In this document: piece after piece, positions 19,781-29,084 of the stretch
Numbering within the stretch: the first letter of the stretch is position 1
Layout: every line of letters begins with the position of its first letter
NCBI GenBank assembly: GCA_031761405.1
Contig: JASEVX010000013.1
Span: 49,661,281-49,725,280, forward strand
Source: Serripes groenlandicus
Lineage: Eukaryota; Mollusca; Bivalvia; Cardiida; Cardiidae
Reading direction: 5' to 3'
Length of the DNA stretch: 64,000 nt
The notes under the pieces: model-generated
What the model was told of the DNA's origin: nothing
Seen by the model: the letters and a program-made list of their open reading frames with translations, nothing else
Databases searched by the model: none
Translations under genes and position numbers: made by a program

Positions 19781-20463
19781 TTCAATAAATACCTCAAAAT
19801 AATGCGTGTTAAAACAGTAATACATTACTATTGCAATACATATTATCTTTCTAATGAAATTTATACTTTCTCAATCTTCAAAAGATATATTTTCATGATC
19901 TTCGACACATCTGTTTTTCTGGGTTAAATCCGTGAGAGAAATATTTAAATCTTCATCGTAGTTTTTGGTTTATAATTCTAATAGATATGATTATTTGTTG
20001 AAAAATACCTATCAAATATAATCTTACGTTATTCTGTTCTTAATATTTGATATTTCCACCTTTTTCACAGGTTTTTCGAAACCAGATGTTGAGAGCTTGC
20101 ACTGATAACTAGCGTCGAATTCGGACACACTCATTTTCGGATAGTGTAGGATAAAATCTAAATTTTTACAGTAGGACTTATTTGAGGTGTTTTTTCAGTT
20201 AACACTTTCCCACACAAAACAAATCTGCAGCATACGCCTTTGAAAATGTCTATGCAAAAATATTTTAAGTCGTCAAAAATGAAATTTTAAATGGGAAAGG
20301 AGTAAAATAATAGCAAAATTTAAAAACTTCTTTTTTTTAAATTCCAGATGCTGTTACTCACATTATTGTTGGCATGCAGTTGAAAAATGGATCAAGCAAG
20401 AAATTCCTGGGCAAGCAAGGAAAGAGAAACAAGACGTTAAGAAACAAAAGATACAGTTTATGA
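19552..20463 (+). CDS. Candidate two-exon small gene, 50 codons
   Basis: Exon a: ATG at 19552 to 19588, followed by donor GTATGT. Exon b: from 20348 after a pyrimidine-rich acceptor (TTTTTTTAAATTCCAG) to TGA at 20461-20463. Joining leaves one base plus two, giving a GAT codon in phase. The product would begin MNVRCSPHILLP and end KRNKTLRNKRYSL, with a strongly basic C-terminal third. A polyadenylation signal AATAAA lies at 20577-20582. An optional middle exon starting near 20072 (acceptor TTTTTCACAG) would stop the frame after ~11 more codons, and two upstream ATGs open short frames. No family is recognised. It could equally be a spliced non-coding RNA or chance. Confidence 0.25.
20199..20305 (+). 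mobile_element. pbM MITE, very short form (~107 bp)
   Basis: TTAACACTTTCCCACAC, AAACAAATCTGCAGCATACG, then directly ATGGGAAAGGAGTAA. It lies in the putative intron of the small-gene candidate. Confidence 0.7.
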
Positions 20464-20624
20464 TTTAAAACCATTTATGACATTGAATACCAAGAGGAGA
20501 TGTGCATAATCCTAAAGGTTGTTTAAAAGAAAATATCTCGTTTGATATTGAAAAATAATGTTTGTGTTTAAACTTAAATAAAATATTATGTTACTTACAC
20601 CATTTTTTTTGCGAATTTTTCATT

Positions 20625-20790
20625 GATTAATTTATCCTTTTGTCACAATGTTTTCAATTATGTCCAATAGTTGAATATCTTTGAAAAACATTGTTGCAGA
20701 AGGAGAAATTGCTTGTTTCAAACAATCCCTCCTTTTTCAACAATGTTATCACAGGTTTTCTGGTGCAAATGTGTCTTCAAGTGGAAAAGG
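20625..20790. mobile_element. Decayed pbM copy
   Basis: TTTTGTCACAATGTTTTCAA and GAGAAATTGCTTGTTTCAAAC are recognisable; termini lost. Confidence 0.5.
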
Positions 20791-20822
20791 AAATATTACT
20801 ACACATTTTTAGCATTTCTCCA

Positions 20823-21120
20823 TACAGAATTAATTCTGTACAGATTTTTTTCTGGCCAGACTTTTTCTGCTCCCAGAATTTTTTCTGGCCAGAATTTTTC
20901 TGCACCCAGAATTTTTTCTACACCGATTTTTTTTCTGCCTAATTTAAATATTTCGCGAAATTCTGTACAGATTTTGCTCTTTGTCTCCATTTGAAAAATC
21001 TATTTATAGAATCTGGTTCAACTATGTCTCAATGAACCAGATTTTTTTCTGTACAGAGACTGCTGCACAGTTTCTGTATTTTATTCTGTACAGAATCTGG
21101 TTCTAGTCTGCCCAGACTAT
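20823..21120. repeat. Cluster of CTGTACAG and TTTTTTCTGGCCAG motifs, right
   Basis: Four CTGTACAG words, two TCTGGCCAGA words and three AATCTGGTTC/GAACCAGATT words, mirroring the left cluster. Stems such as AATCTGGTTC..GAACCAGATT (~21011-21042) could fold. Confidence 0.65.
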
Positions 21121-21130
21121 TTCGTACAGG

Positions 21131-22250
21131 ATATGACAATACTGTGACTCTTTCAACACGATAACATTGTGACAATACTGTGACTCTTTCAACATGATAA
21201 CAGTGTGACAATACTGTGACTCTTTCAACATGATAACAGTGTGACAATACTGTGACTCTTTCAACATGATAACAGTGTGACAATACTATGACTCTTTCAA
21301 CACGATAACATTGTGACAATACTGTGACTCTTTCACCATGATAACAGTGTGACAATACTGTGACTCTTTCAACATGATAACAGTGTGACAATACTGTGAC
21401 TCTTTCAACATGATAACAGTGTGACAATACTATGACTCTTTCAACACGATAACAGTGTGACAATACTGTGACTCTTTCAACACGATAACAGTGTGACAAT
21501 ACTGTGACTCTTTCAACACGATAACAGTGTGACAATACTGTGACTCTTTCAACACGATAACAGTGTGACAATACTATGACTCTTTCAACATGATAACATT
21601 GTGACAATACTGTGACTCTTTCAACATGATAACAGTGTGACAATACTGTGACTCTTTCAACATGATAACAGTGTGACAATACTGTGACTCTTTCAACATG
21701 ATAACAGTGTGACAATACTGTGACTCTTTCAACAGGATAACATTGTGACAATACTGTGACTCTTTCAACACGATAACAGTGTGACAATACCGTGACTCTT
21801 TCAACACGATAACAGTGTGACAATACTGTGACTCTTTCAACATGATAACAGTGTGACAATACTATGACTCTTTCAACAGGATAACATTGTGACAATACTG
21901 TGACTCTTTCAACACGATAACAGTGTGACAATACTATGACTCTTTCAACATGATAACATTGTGACAATACTGTGACTCTTTCAACATGATAACATTGTGA
22001 CAATACTGTGACTCTTTCAACATGATAACAGTGTGACAATACTATGACTCTTTCAACATGATAACATTGTGACAATACTGTGACTCTTTCAACATGATAA
22101 CATTGTGACAATACTGTGACTCTTTCAACATGATAACAGTGTGACAATACTGTGACTCTTTCAACACGATAACAGTGTGACAAAACTGTGACTCTTTCAA
22201 CACGATAACATTGTGACAATACTGTGACTCTTCCAACACGATAACATTGT
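21131..22250. repeat. Minisatellite, 36 bp x ~31
   Basis: Unit GTGACAATACTGTGACTC + TTTCAACATGATAACAGT, essentially without indels. Variable sites are ACATG/ACACG/ACAGG, ACAGT/ACATT and CTGTG/CTATG, which gives higher-order patterns. As 36 is divisible by three, the minus strand stays open for 396 codons (12-residue period ERVTVLSHCYHV), an artefact of the period. Confidence 0.97.
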
Positions 22251-22487
22251 GTGAATCCTTAATCATGAATATATTGTGACTTTTGAAACACAATAACTTG
22301 TTCAATATTGTGACTTTTTTAACACGATAATATTGTATCAATCATGAAAATATTGTGACTCTTACAACACGATAACATTGTGTGAATCCTTAATCATAAA
22401 TATATTGTGACTTTTAAAACACAATAATATTGTATGACTCATGAAAATATTGTGACTCTTACAACACAATAACATTGTGATCTTTCA
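22251..22487. repeat. Diverged edge of the 36-bp array
   Basis: Worn units such as ATATTGTGACTTTTGAAACAC interleaved with GTGTGAATCCTTAATCAT, itself present twice (~22248 and ~22380). This looks like an older, higher-order part of the array. Confidence 0.75.
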
Positions 22488-22783
22488 ATTGATCAATTGA
22501 TTGATTGATTGGGGTTTAACGCCGTTTTTAACAATTTCACGGCGGCCAGTTCACCTACACACGTATTTCCTGGTTTTCTCACACCAGTACTCCACACAAA
22601 AATCTTCCCAAGCAACTGGCTGCTTTTCCACATATACTTAGCCCATTGGTGGAAGACGAATGACGCATGTCGCATTGACTTTTGTCAAACGTCGGAAAGA
22701 AAGTTGGCCGGGCCGGGATTCAAACTCACAACCCCTGGATGGACAGCCCACGTCGTTACCGACTGAGCTACCACTGGCTCGGC
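22488..22783 (-). mobile_element. SINE A, complete, inside the 36-bp minisatellite
   Basis: Best SINE A in the window. Minus strand: CCGAGCCAGTGGTAGCTCAG with box A; GTGAGTTTGAATCCCGG with box B; body AAAAGCAGCCAGTTGCTTGG; GTGTGAGAAAACCAGG; 3' end AACGGCGTTAAACCCC(AATC)n. Array units resume on the right (22785-22905). Promoter boxes are intact enough for Pol III transcription, but no reverse transcriptase is nearby. Confidence 0.93.
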
Positions 22784-22905
22784 TGACTCTTTCAACATGA
22801 TAACAATGTGACTCTTTCAACATGATAACATTGTGACTCTTTCAACATGATAACAACATTGTGACTCTTTCAACATGATAACAATGTGACTCTTTCAACA
22901 TGATA
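22784..22905. repeat. 36-bp array, distal part with short units
   Basis: Units reduced to ~25 bp (GTGACTCTTTCAACATGATAACA), lacking the GTGACAATACT portion. Confidence 0.88.
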
Positions 22906-23153
22906 ACATAATGCATCAGAAAATAATGTAAAAATCTCGCAATTTAAAGTTAAAGACTGAGTGAGGAGAAACAGCAAAAAATCAGATTCTTTACAAGTTG
23001 GTTTGTAATGATTCTAAACTTTAAATCTTTAGAATAGTATTCTTTGAAAATAGTTAAGGTAAAATAAAATAGAATCTTGAAAAAGGTATGATATGACTTT
23101 TATCTTCATAAGTTTTGAAAGCTGCCAACACTTCACTGATACCTGGTAAGGGG

Positions 23154-23438
23154 TTAACCCTTTCCTTCATACGACAATTCTGCAGCAGACGACTTTTGAA
23201 CATATTTTGTCAAAAAATAGAAAATCTCTATAATTGAATGGATAACCTATGACTAAAAGTGGAAAACATTGTGGAAAAAGGAGAAATTGCTCATTTTTCA
23301 AAAAGCTGTCTGCTGCAGAGGCGTCAGAAACAAGCAATTCCTCTTTTGCCACAATGTTTTTAACCCTATCCAATAATTATGGAGATTCTCCAGTTTGAAT
23401 TTGTACTATGAAGATTCATTGTATGTTGCAAAGGGTAA
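23154..23438. mobile_element. pbM composite
   Basis: L end at left (TTAACCCTTTCCTTCATACG). An R subterminal block (CTGTCTGCTGCAGAGGCG) sits mid-element at ~23305. The terminus at ~23418-23438 is L-like (CATTGTATGTTGCAAAGGG). Two copies have been joined inside the hairpin region. Confidence 0.72.
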
Positions 23439-23618
23439 ATATCAGAGGTTTACAGCTCTTTTCCCAACAATATCTCTCTTATAATCTAACGAAACCCTAT
23501 GTTGTGTGTACTCAAAAGAATCGTCTCATTGAGACGAATCTTTTGGATACCCACAACATAGGGTTAGTGGATGAAATAAGGATTTTAGAACAAGCAACAA
23601 GCTCCTTATCTAGAGCTC
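23437..23618 (-). mobile_element. Palindromic foldback element
   Basis: Central inverted repeat 23503-23565: AACCCTATGTTGTGTGTACTC .. GATACCCACAACATAGGGTT around CGTCTCATTGAGACG. On the minus strand the outer ends are AGAGCTCTAGATAAGGAGC and TTGTTGGGAAAAGAGCTG. Confidence 0.82.
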
Positions 23619-23788
23619 TGTAAATAACATCACCCACCTACCATGTGTAGGATTGTATTCCATCAATAAAGGTTAAGGGCCTTATCAGAAGTATGTCATG
23701 GACAGTGTGCAAGGCCAGTGGTCAATAAAATATGTGAGCCGCGCCTTGTGATTGAGGGTCATGAAGGGTTTCGTCAGCCTGATATCAT
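23619..23788. other. Low-copy sequence with a GTGAGCCGCGCC phrase
   Basis: ATATGTGAGCCGCGCCTTGTG resembles the terminus of bivalve MITEs of the 42872 type, but only one end is present. Confidence 0.3.
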
Positions 23789-24023
23789 TTAACCCTTTCC
23801 CTCATACGACAATGCTGCAGCAGACGACTTTGAACATATTTTGTCAAAACATAGAAAATCTCCATAATTGAATGGATAACCTATGACAAAAAAAAGTGGA
23901 AAACATTGTGTCAAAAGGAGAAATTGCAGTCGTTTTGTGCAATTTCTCCTTTTGTCACTATGTTTTCAAAAAGCTGTCTGCTGCAGAGGCGGCAGAAAGC
24001 GTCTATATGAGGGAAAGGGTTAA
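23789..24023 (+). mobile_element. pbM MITE, full length, subfamily A2
   Basis: 235 bp with TTAA at both edges. The hairpin has a 3-base insertion in its left stem (GCAGTCGTTTTGTGC), so the stem is imperfect. Confidence 0.95.
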
Positions 24024-24086
24024 ACAAAGTAGCATTAGCCTAACAGAAAGAAGGGCTTCATTTCTAGTTATTTGTTAGAGGTTGTG

Positions 24087-24196
24087 TTAACCCTTTCCCA
24101 CATCCAACAAACCTGCAGCGGACAACTTTAAAGATATCAAAAAAACTTGTTTGCTGCGGAGGCGTCAGAAAGCGTCTTTATGTGGCTAAGGGTTAA
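24087..24196 (+). mobile_element. pbM MITE, 110-bp deletion form
   Basis: TTAA at both edges and both subterminal motifs present (CTGCAGCGGACAAC, TTGCTGCGGAGGCG). The whole centre, including the hairpin, is gone. Confidence 0.88.
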
Positions 24197-24269
24197 GTTA
24201 TATCACTGGGTGTGCACTGTCGACCAATGCTAATTAAGAGACTGGCTCCTTTGTTTCCAAGCAGAAAGA

Positions 24270-24745
24270 GGTTTTGTTTGATTTGTATGGTGTTTAACCC
24301 CACTTCAAGCAATTGTTCAGTTGCATCACAGGGTTTCCTGGGTAAGTTAACCCTTTCCCGCTTGAAAACATAGTGACAAAAGAAGAAATTGCTCCAAATG
24401 AGCAACTTCTCCTTTTGCCACAATGCTTTCCACTTTTAGTCATAGGTTATCCATTCAATTATAGAGTTTTTCTATTTTTTGACAAAATATTTTGACAAAA
24501 TATGTTCAAAGTCGTCTGCTGCAGAATTGTCGTATGAGGGGAAGGGGGTTAAAAGAACTACTGGTCCATTTATTCTGACACTAGCGATTCTGTTGAAATG
24601 CAAACACCACAATCTAGATCGCCAGAGGGAAAGCCATTATTATCATTTGTTTACAGTCTTTGGTCTGATATTGCAGGTGATCAAACCTGTGAACTTCCAC
24701 ATCTGAGGCAGACACTCTACCACTATACTACTGAGTTGGTAGCTG
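24270..24745 (-). mobile_element. SINE C interrupted by a pbM copy
   Basis: 3' part 24270-24346 (GGTGTTTAACCCCACTTC..TTTCCTGGGTAAG), pbM at 24347-24552, then the rest 24553-24745 (AACTACTGGTCCATTTATTC). It ends in a reversed tRNA-like head (GATCAAACCTG = box B; GGCAGACACTCTACCACTAT = box A region). The interrupted site is the GTAAGTTA preceding CCAGTACTACTGG in other copies. Confidence 0.82.
24347..24552 (-). mobile_element. pbM MITE nested in SINE C
   Basis: TTAA at both edges. R end deleted to TTAACCCTTTCCCGCTTGAAAACAT, L end intact to GAGGGGAAGGGGG. A partial duplication (TATTTTGACAAAA twice) lies near 24480. Confidence 0.9.
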
Positions 24746-24840
24746 AGAGAGGATTGCTGAATATATTTTGTATAAGTCCTAAAATGTCATTAAAGTGTTT
24801 CAGAAGTGATCATCATACAATATGTTTGCAAATAAAATAA

Positions 24841-25301
24841 TTTTTAACTTCAACCAGGAGGGCAAGCAAATGGGAGAGCAAGCAGAACTTGCAATTATTT
24901 TGTTCACCTAAGACTGTTTTTTATGAAAGAAACAAGATCAAAACTTAGGTCCTATTCCCTAGCTAAATGATCTATACTGGCCTTTAACAGTGGTCACTCT
25001 CACTCACTGACCAGACTGGTATCTACGGTAATGTCCAATAAAATAGCCAATGGCCACTGCAGCAAGGCCACAGTCAGCTGCTCATGGTACACTAGGTGCT
25101 TGATATGCCATGTGCATGCCTCTGCAAATCAATGATGTAAGTATCTGTGTCTCTCAGGTGGTTGACCTGGTTTTATTTATAGAACAAGGTCACTGGCAGT
25201 TGAAACCTGAATGGGGGACTTTCCCCGACTAATTTGACAGATAGTTCAGGGAAGATTGAAATATATATCAGAAATTGAAATGGTAAGAGCTGTTAACATT
25301 T
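24841..25301. other. No recognisable feature
   Basis: Low-copy sequence. The word AATGATGTAAGTATC at ~25130 looks like a splice donor but has no supporting frame. Confidence 0.4.
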
Positions 25302-25425
25302 TGGGTCTGGTGTTTTATGTCACTTTCAACGGTATTTTGGTCACATCAAATGTTTCCTTGGTGAGTTACCCTTACTGCTGATAAGCTTATCCTGACACCA
25401 GCACATCAGTTGTAATGCTATTTCT
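25302..25425 (-). mobile_element. SINE C remnant, headless
   Basis: GGTGTTTTATGTCACTTTCAAC, GGTCACATCAAATGTTTCC, AAGCTTATCCTGACACCAGC follow the order of the SINE C body. Confidence 0.6.
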
Positions 25426-25469
25426 TGTTCCAACCTGAATTTTTTGCCAATGAAGTTGTAGATATTTTG

Positions 25470-25600
25470 TGACAAATTTTCATCTGCAGCAGACATCTTT
25501 AAAAACATCTTGGCACAAAATTAATGTCTTAAGTTTCTTCAAATTGAAGAATCATTTGTGAATGGAGTTAAACACATATCAGCAAACAGATGATTCTTTT
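25470..25600 (+). mobile_element. pbM fragment
   Basis: TCATCTGCAGCAGACATC then TTAAAAACATCTTGGC and GAATGGAGTTAAACAC; the termini are missing. Confidence 0.5.
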
Positions 25601-25601
25601 A

Positions 25602-25830
25602 TTAACCCTTTCCTTCATACAACAATTCTGCAGCAGACGACTTTGAACTTATTTTGTCAAAACATAGAAAATCTCCATAGTTGAATGGATAACCTATGAC
25701 AAAAAGTGGAAAACATTGTGGCAAAAGGGGAAATTGACGTTTTGTACAATTTCTTCTTTTGTCACTATGCTTTCATAAAGCAGTCTGCTGCAGAGGCGTC
25801 AGAAAGCATCTATATGAGGGAAAGGGTTAT
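25602..25830 (+). mobile_element. pbM MITE, subfamily A2
   Basis: TTAA left, TTAT right. Markers TCCATAGTTG, GACAAAAAGTGG. The hairpin is shortened to GACGTTTTGTAC. Confidence 0.93.
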
Positions 25831-25969
25831 ACATGTACAAAACTTCTTTTGCAACTGTGTCTTTATAAGACATAATGCAGTTGGCAGGTCAGATGGGCTA
25901 CACAAGATAAATATGCTGTTTTATTGATTGTCAATATTGAAATGTAGTCCTTTTTCTCTGATTCATGAA

Positions 25970-26171
25970 TTAACCCTTGCCCAAATACAGAAGCTTTTCT
26001 ATTGCCTTTGCAGCATAAGACTTGAAAAACATTGAGGCAAAAGAAGAAATTGCTCATGATTATCCATTGATTATCCATTTGCCACAAATCAACTCTATTC
26101 AACAGATACATTTTGACTTGATGTTTTCAAAGTTGTTGAGTCTAGATTTGTTGTATGTGGGAAAGGGTTAA
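25970..26171 (-). mobile_element. pbM MITE, subfamily B, diverged
   Basis: TTAA both sides; R-like left (AATACAGAAGCTTTTCTATTGCC). Stem replaced by a TTATCCATTGATTATCCATT duplication. L-like right TTTGTTGTATGTGGG. Confidence 0.82.
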
Positions 26172-26282
26172 TATTAAATGTTTGTCTTTTGTGAAAAAAG
26201 TTCTTACATCTTAAACACTAACTCCTTCACAGATGAGCAATTTCTTCTTTTCTCAGTGTTTTCTTCTCTTATCTAAAAATCA

Positions 26283-26382
26283 AGAGTTGACCATTGTGTT
26301 GTATAGTGGTACAGCGTCCACCTCAAATGACCGAGGTACAGGTGCGATCCCCGGCCAGGTCAATGACTCATACCAAAGACAG
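26283..26382 (+). mobile_element. SINE C head fragment
   Basis: GTTGTATAGTGGTACAGCGTCC (box A region), GAGGTACAGGTGCGATCCCC (box B), then CATACCAAAGACAGAG. The foldback element at 26383 follows at once. Confidence 0.65.
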
Positions 26383-26580
26383 AGCTCTAAATAAGGAGTG
26401 TTTGGTATGTTCTAAAATCTTTATTTGACCCTCTGACCCTATGTTGTGGGTACTCAAAAGAATCGTCTCAGTGAGACAATTCTTTTGAGTACCCACAACA
26501 TAGGGTTTGCTTTAATAATAAGAGAGAAATCGTGGGAAAAAGAGCTGAAAACCCCCTCCTTAACCTGACCTCTGCAAAGA
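26383..26580 (+). mobile_element. Palindromic foldback element
   Basis: Outer end GAGCTCTAAATAAGGAG, arm ACCCTATGTTGTGGGTACTC (from 26437), centre GTCTCAGTGAGAC, reverse arm to ~26507, then GCTTTAATAATAAGAGAG and CTCCTTAACCTGACCTCT. Confidence 0.85.
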
Positions 26581-26692
26581 CTTTAAAAATGGTGGTATGG
26601 CTTGGATACCCTTCTTGGCGCTCAAGGTTGCGGGGTTAGCATTACAACTGACTCACTGGTGTAAGGATTGTGAGGAGAGCTAGTTCATTGAT

Positions 26693-27100
26693 TTGGGTTT
26701 AATGATGTTTCAACAATGTTTCAAGTCATATCACGGTGGGCCAGGTCACAAAACTTAATTCGAGGGCTTGGCGTGAGACGGTTGTAACTTAAAACCTATT
26801 TTGAAAACCCTGGTTTAGGGGCAATTTTGACCCGTTTGTAAACAATGCAAATTTAGGTGCCATTGCTCAGAACGAGCAATGGCACCTAAATTTACATTGT
26901 TTACAAAGAAAAATGATTTAACGCTTATAAAGACTTTATGGCGAGTTAATTAACCTTGGTAAAAAAATGCCAATTTTAGTTACAACCGTTTCACGCCAAG
27001 CCCTCGTTATGCTTCCAGGCTTTCTCACAAAACTACTCACTACAAAAGTCTGAACAAGTAACTGGCCGCTTTTCCATATAGACTGTATGTCCACCCAAAC
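26693..27100 (-). mobile_element. SINE A split by an inverted-repeat element
   Basis: TTGGGTTTAATGATGTTTCAAC..GGCCAGGTCACAAAACTTA on the left. Body continues at 27007 with TATGCTTCCAGGCTTTCTCAC and AACTGGCCGCTTTTCC. The head is absent. Confidence 0.75.
26761..27006. mobile_element. Inverted-repeat MITE, 246 bp, nested in SINE A
   Basis: Termini CGAGGGCTTGGCGTGAGACG + GTTGTAACT and its reverse at the right edge differ by one base in 29. An inner perfect inverted repeat (GTAAACAATG..CATTGTTTAC, 26837-26905) has the apex TTGCTCAGAACGAGCAA. The host SINE supplies a possible TTA target duplication. Superfamily not established; a 3-bp TTA would suit PIF/Harbinger. Confidence 0.8.
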
Positions 27101-27159
27101 GAGAATGAAGGAAAGCTTAAGATTTGCATTATTGCCTCGTAGTTAACTCAACTAATGTT

Positions 27160-27400
27160 TTAACAAGAAACCGCTGACGACTGTAAGGCCGGATTGTCGG
27201 CAATTTGGCCTTGAAAATCGACAAACCAAGGTCAAGGTCAAGGTAACCACAGAAATCAATAGAACTTGTTACTGGTTACCTTCAGGCAAAGTTTCAAGTG
27301 CTGCGATTTTGCCTCAACCTGAAACTTTAACCAAAATGTGGATGGACAGACAGACAGACAGACGGACATTGCCAATCTATAGACCGGAATTGCTAGAGCA
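27160..27400 (+). mobile_element. Interspersed element with (GACA)n-rich 3' end
   Basis: AACAAGAAACCGCTGACGAC, repeated AAGGTCAAGGTCAAGG, and ATGGACAGACAGACAGACAG before GGACATTGCC. This architecture (AAGGTCA runs, then GACAGACAGAC) is frequent in bivalve repeats. Boundaries uncertain. Confidence 0.45.
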
Positions 27401-27486
27401 ATCCGTCCAAAAATGTGAAGAGAGAAAAAATTTCAAACTTTTTAGCTATATACCCAAAGGACACATTGGACAAACTTCAATGTTCT

Positions 27487-27663
27487 TTAAACCCTTCATT
27501 GTGGCAAAAAAAGAAGTCATTTAAATAGTCATTTCTCCTCTTAACTTATTGTTTTCAACTTTATATTCTATTATTATACGAGAGTTTATAGACATTTTTT
27601 TTATAGTTTTGCCTCAAATGTTTTCAAAATCCTCTGCTTCAGATTCTGTGGGAACAGGGTTAA
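27487..27663 (-). mobile_element. pbM MITE, degraded
   Basis: TTAAACCCTTC then CATTGTGGCAAAAAAAGAAG, GTTTTCAACTTTATATTC, and L-like CTTCAGATTCTGTGGG with AGGGTTAA. Confidence 0.65.
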
Positions 27664-27749
27664 AAGAGTTAAATTGCAAGATGTTGCATTTGTTTCTTCT
27701 ACTTCAATAAACACAGATGTGCCCAGATTTTGTTGTAAACATACTAGAA

Positions 27750-28013
27750 AAACAAGATGTGTTTGTGAAACACTGATGCCCCCCGAATGGCAACATCTAG
27801 GTCAAAGGTCAAGGTCGCCAGGTCAAAAATGTTGGTACTGACAGAAAGGTCATGTCACAAGGAATACACATGTGAAATATGGTAGCCATACCTGTTATGG
27901 TTCAAAAGTAGTGGTCAAGGTTAAAGGTTTTTTTGTGCAGATAGACAGACGTGCAGTGCAGTGCAGACAGGCCAAAAACTAGATGCCCACCGAATCGGAG
28001 ATTCCGGGGGCAT
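27750..28013 (+). mobile_element. Interspersed element with TGCCCCC..GGGGGCA ends
   Basis: Starts AAGATGTGTTTGTGAAACAC then TGATGCCCCCC. Contains AGGTCAAAGGTCAAGGTCGC and GATAGACAGACGTGCAG. Ends ATTCCGGGGGCATAAT. I recall this end pair as a very common bivalve repeat; the class is unresolved. Confidence 0.55.
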
Positions 28014-28049
28014 AATAACACAACATCATAAAAACAGTCCTAAAATGAT

Positions 28050-28136
28050 CTTTTTTTTTCAAAAGTAGCATTCTGAAACTTTCTGAGCTGCGACTACTGT
28101 ACTAATTTTGTTTTATTATATATGGGAAAGGGTTAA
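28050..28136 (-). mobile_element. pbM end fragment
   Basis: Worn L end finishing ATATATGGGAAAGGGTTAA. Confidence 0.5.
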
Positions 28137-28317
28137 AAGTAGACAATTCTTAGATATATAAAAGGTAAAAGATTAATTATGTATACCTACAGTTTCAAAA
28201 ATTGCATCAGAAGTAAAATGCAGAAATTTCCTTGAATTGTTTCAAAAATGGAATTCTCTATAACCTTAGATTATAGTTATTATTGATGGTAAAGTAATGC
28301 TTCTAAAATGTATCCAA

Positions 28318-28563
28318 TGCTCTATTACATGTTTATTACTGATAGTAAAGTACAGCTTTGAAAATGCATTCAATGCTCTATATCCCTTTCCCACATACAG
28401 ACGCTTTCTGACGCCTCTGCAGCAGACAACTTTTGTGCTCTATTACATGTTTATTACTGATAGTAAAGTACAGTGAGGCTGAGCTTTGAAAATGCATTCA
28501 ATGCTCTATATCCCTTTCCCACATACAGACGCTTTCTGACGCCTCTGCAGCAGACAACTTTTG
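28318..28563. repeat. Tandem duplication spanning host DNA and a pbM end, ~118/128 bp
   Basis: TGCTCTATTACATGTTTATT at 28318 and 28436. Both units run on into CCCTTTCCCACATACAGACG and end at CAGACAACTTTTG. The second unit has a ~10-bp insertion (GTGAGGCTGA). One full and one partial pbM result. Confidence 0.92.
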
Positions 28564-28756
28564 AAAACATTTTGGCAAAAGAAGAAGGTGCTCATAATGA
28601 ACAATAATTTTATTGCTCCTTTTTGTCACAATTTGTTCTAACTTTATACAATAATTGTTCTTTCATTTAAAGAAGAGTTACTTATATATTACATTGTTAA
28701 CAAAATGTTTTTTAAAGTCGTCTGCTGCACATTAATTGTACGTGGGAAAAGGTTAT
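28507..28756 (-). mobile_element. pbM MITE, subfamily B
   Basis: Left TATATCCCTTTCCC, R-type CATACAGACGCTTTCTGACGCC. Hairpin worn. Right GTCGTCTGCTGCACATTAATTG and GTGGGAAAAGGTTAT. Confidence 0.82.
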
Positions 28757-29084
28757 AACATTTTTATTACCAATGGTAAAGTACTGCTTCTAAAATGCAT
28801 TCAATATGCTGTATAATTATGTTTAGTGCCCATGGTATAAAGTACAGCTTATTGATCTGTGTTTCCTCCAGGCCACATGAGGGAATATCAACAAAACGAA
28901 ACTCTCTGTTGAATTCTGTAAAAACCTAACAAACATCATGTATCAGATATACGTAGCCTTGTGTGCAGTCAGTCCACGTTAGATATATCTAGTTTTATGT
29001 GTTTTTACAGCATGAGGTTTTTTATGCACACACATGCTTCATGAATACGTATACTCCAACATTTATGCAAGAACCCCCATCTTT
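28757..29084. other. No recognisable feature
   Basis: Low-copy AT-rich sequence apart from one more worn copy of the CAATGGTAAAGTACTGCTTC phrase duplicated upstream. Confidence 0.4.

Larger units (their letters stand above)
18679..21130. mobile_element. Candidate 2.45-kb insertion with CCTGTACGAAA inverted ends
   Basis: CCTGTACGAAA at 18679-18689 and its reverse TTTCGTACAGG at 21120-21130. Both flanks are 36-bp minisatellite sequence: the left keeps about two-thirds of one unit (CTTTCAACACGATAACATT to 18678), the right is the main array, so the segment appears to sit inside the array. Both ends are loaded with CTGTACAG, AATTCTG and GAACCAGA words over 200-300 bp, like subterminal transposase sites. 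No transposase frame was found. The target duplication is unclear, at most 2 bp. Confidence 0.45.

Noticed and set aside
20199..20305. Short pbM copy taken as an exon of the small-gene candidate
   Set aside because: It has the L end and GGGAAAGG terminus of the MITE and lies wholly in the putative intron.
21029..22219. 396-codon open frame on the minus strand with a 12-residue repeat
   Set aside because: It is the translation of the 36-bp minisatellite. A period divisible by three without stops stays open automatically. There is no upstream promoter or non-repetitive domain.
21131..22905. CRISPR-like array (36-bp direct repeats)
   Set aside because: Units are contiguous without spacers and the surroundings are eukaryotic repeats. 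The same applies to the 41-bp array at 55771 and the 47-bp array at 8615.
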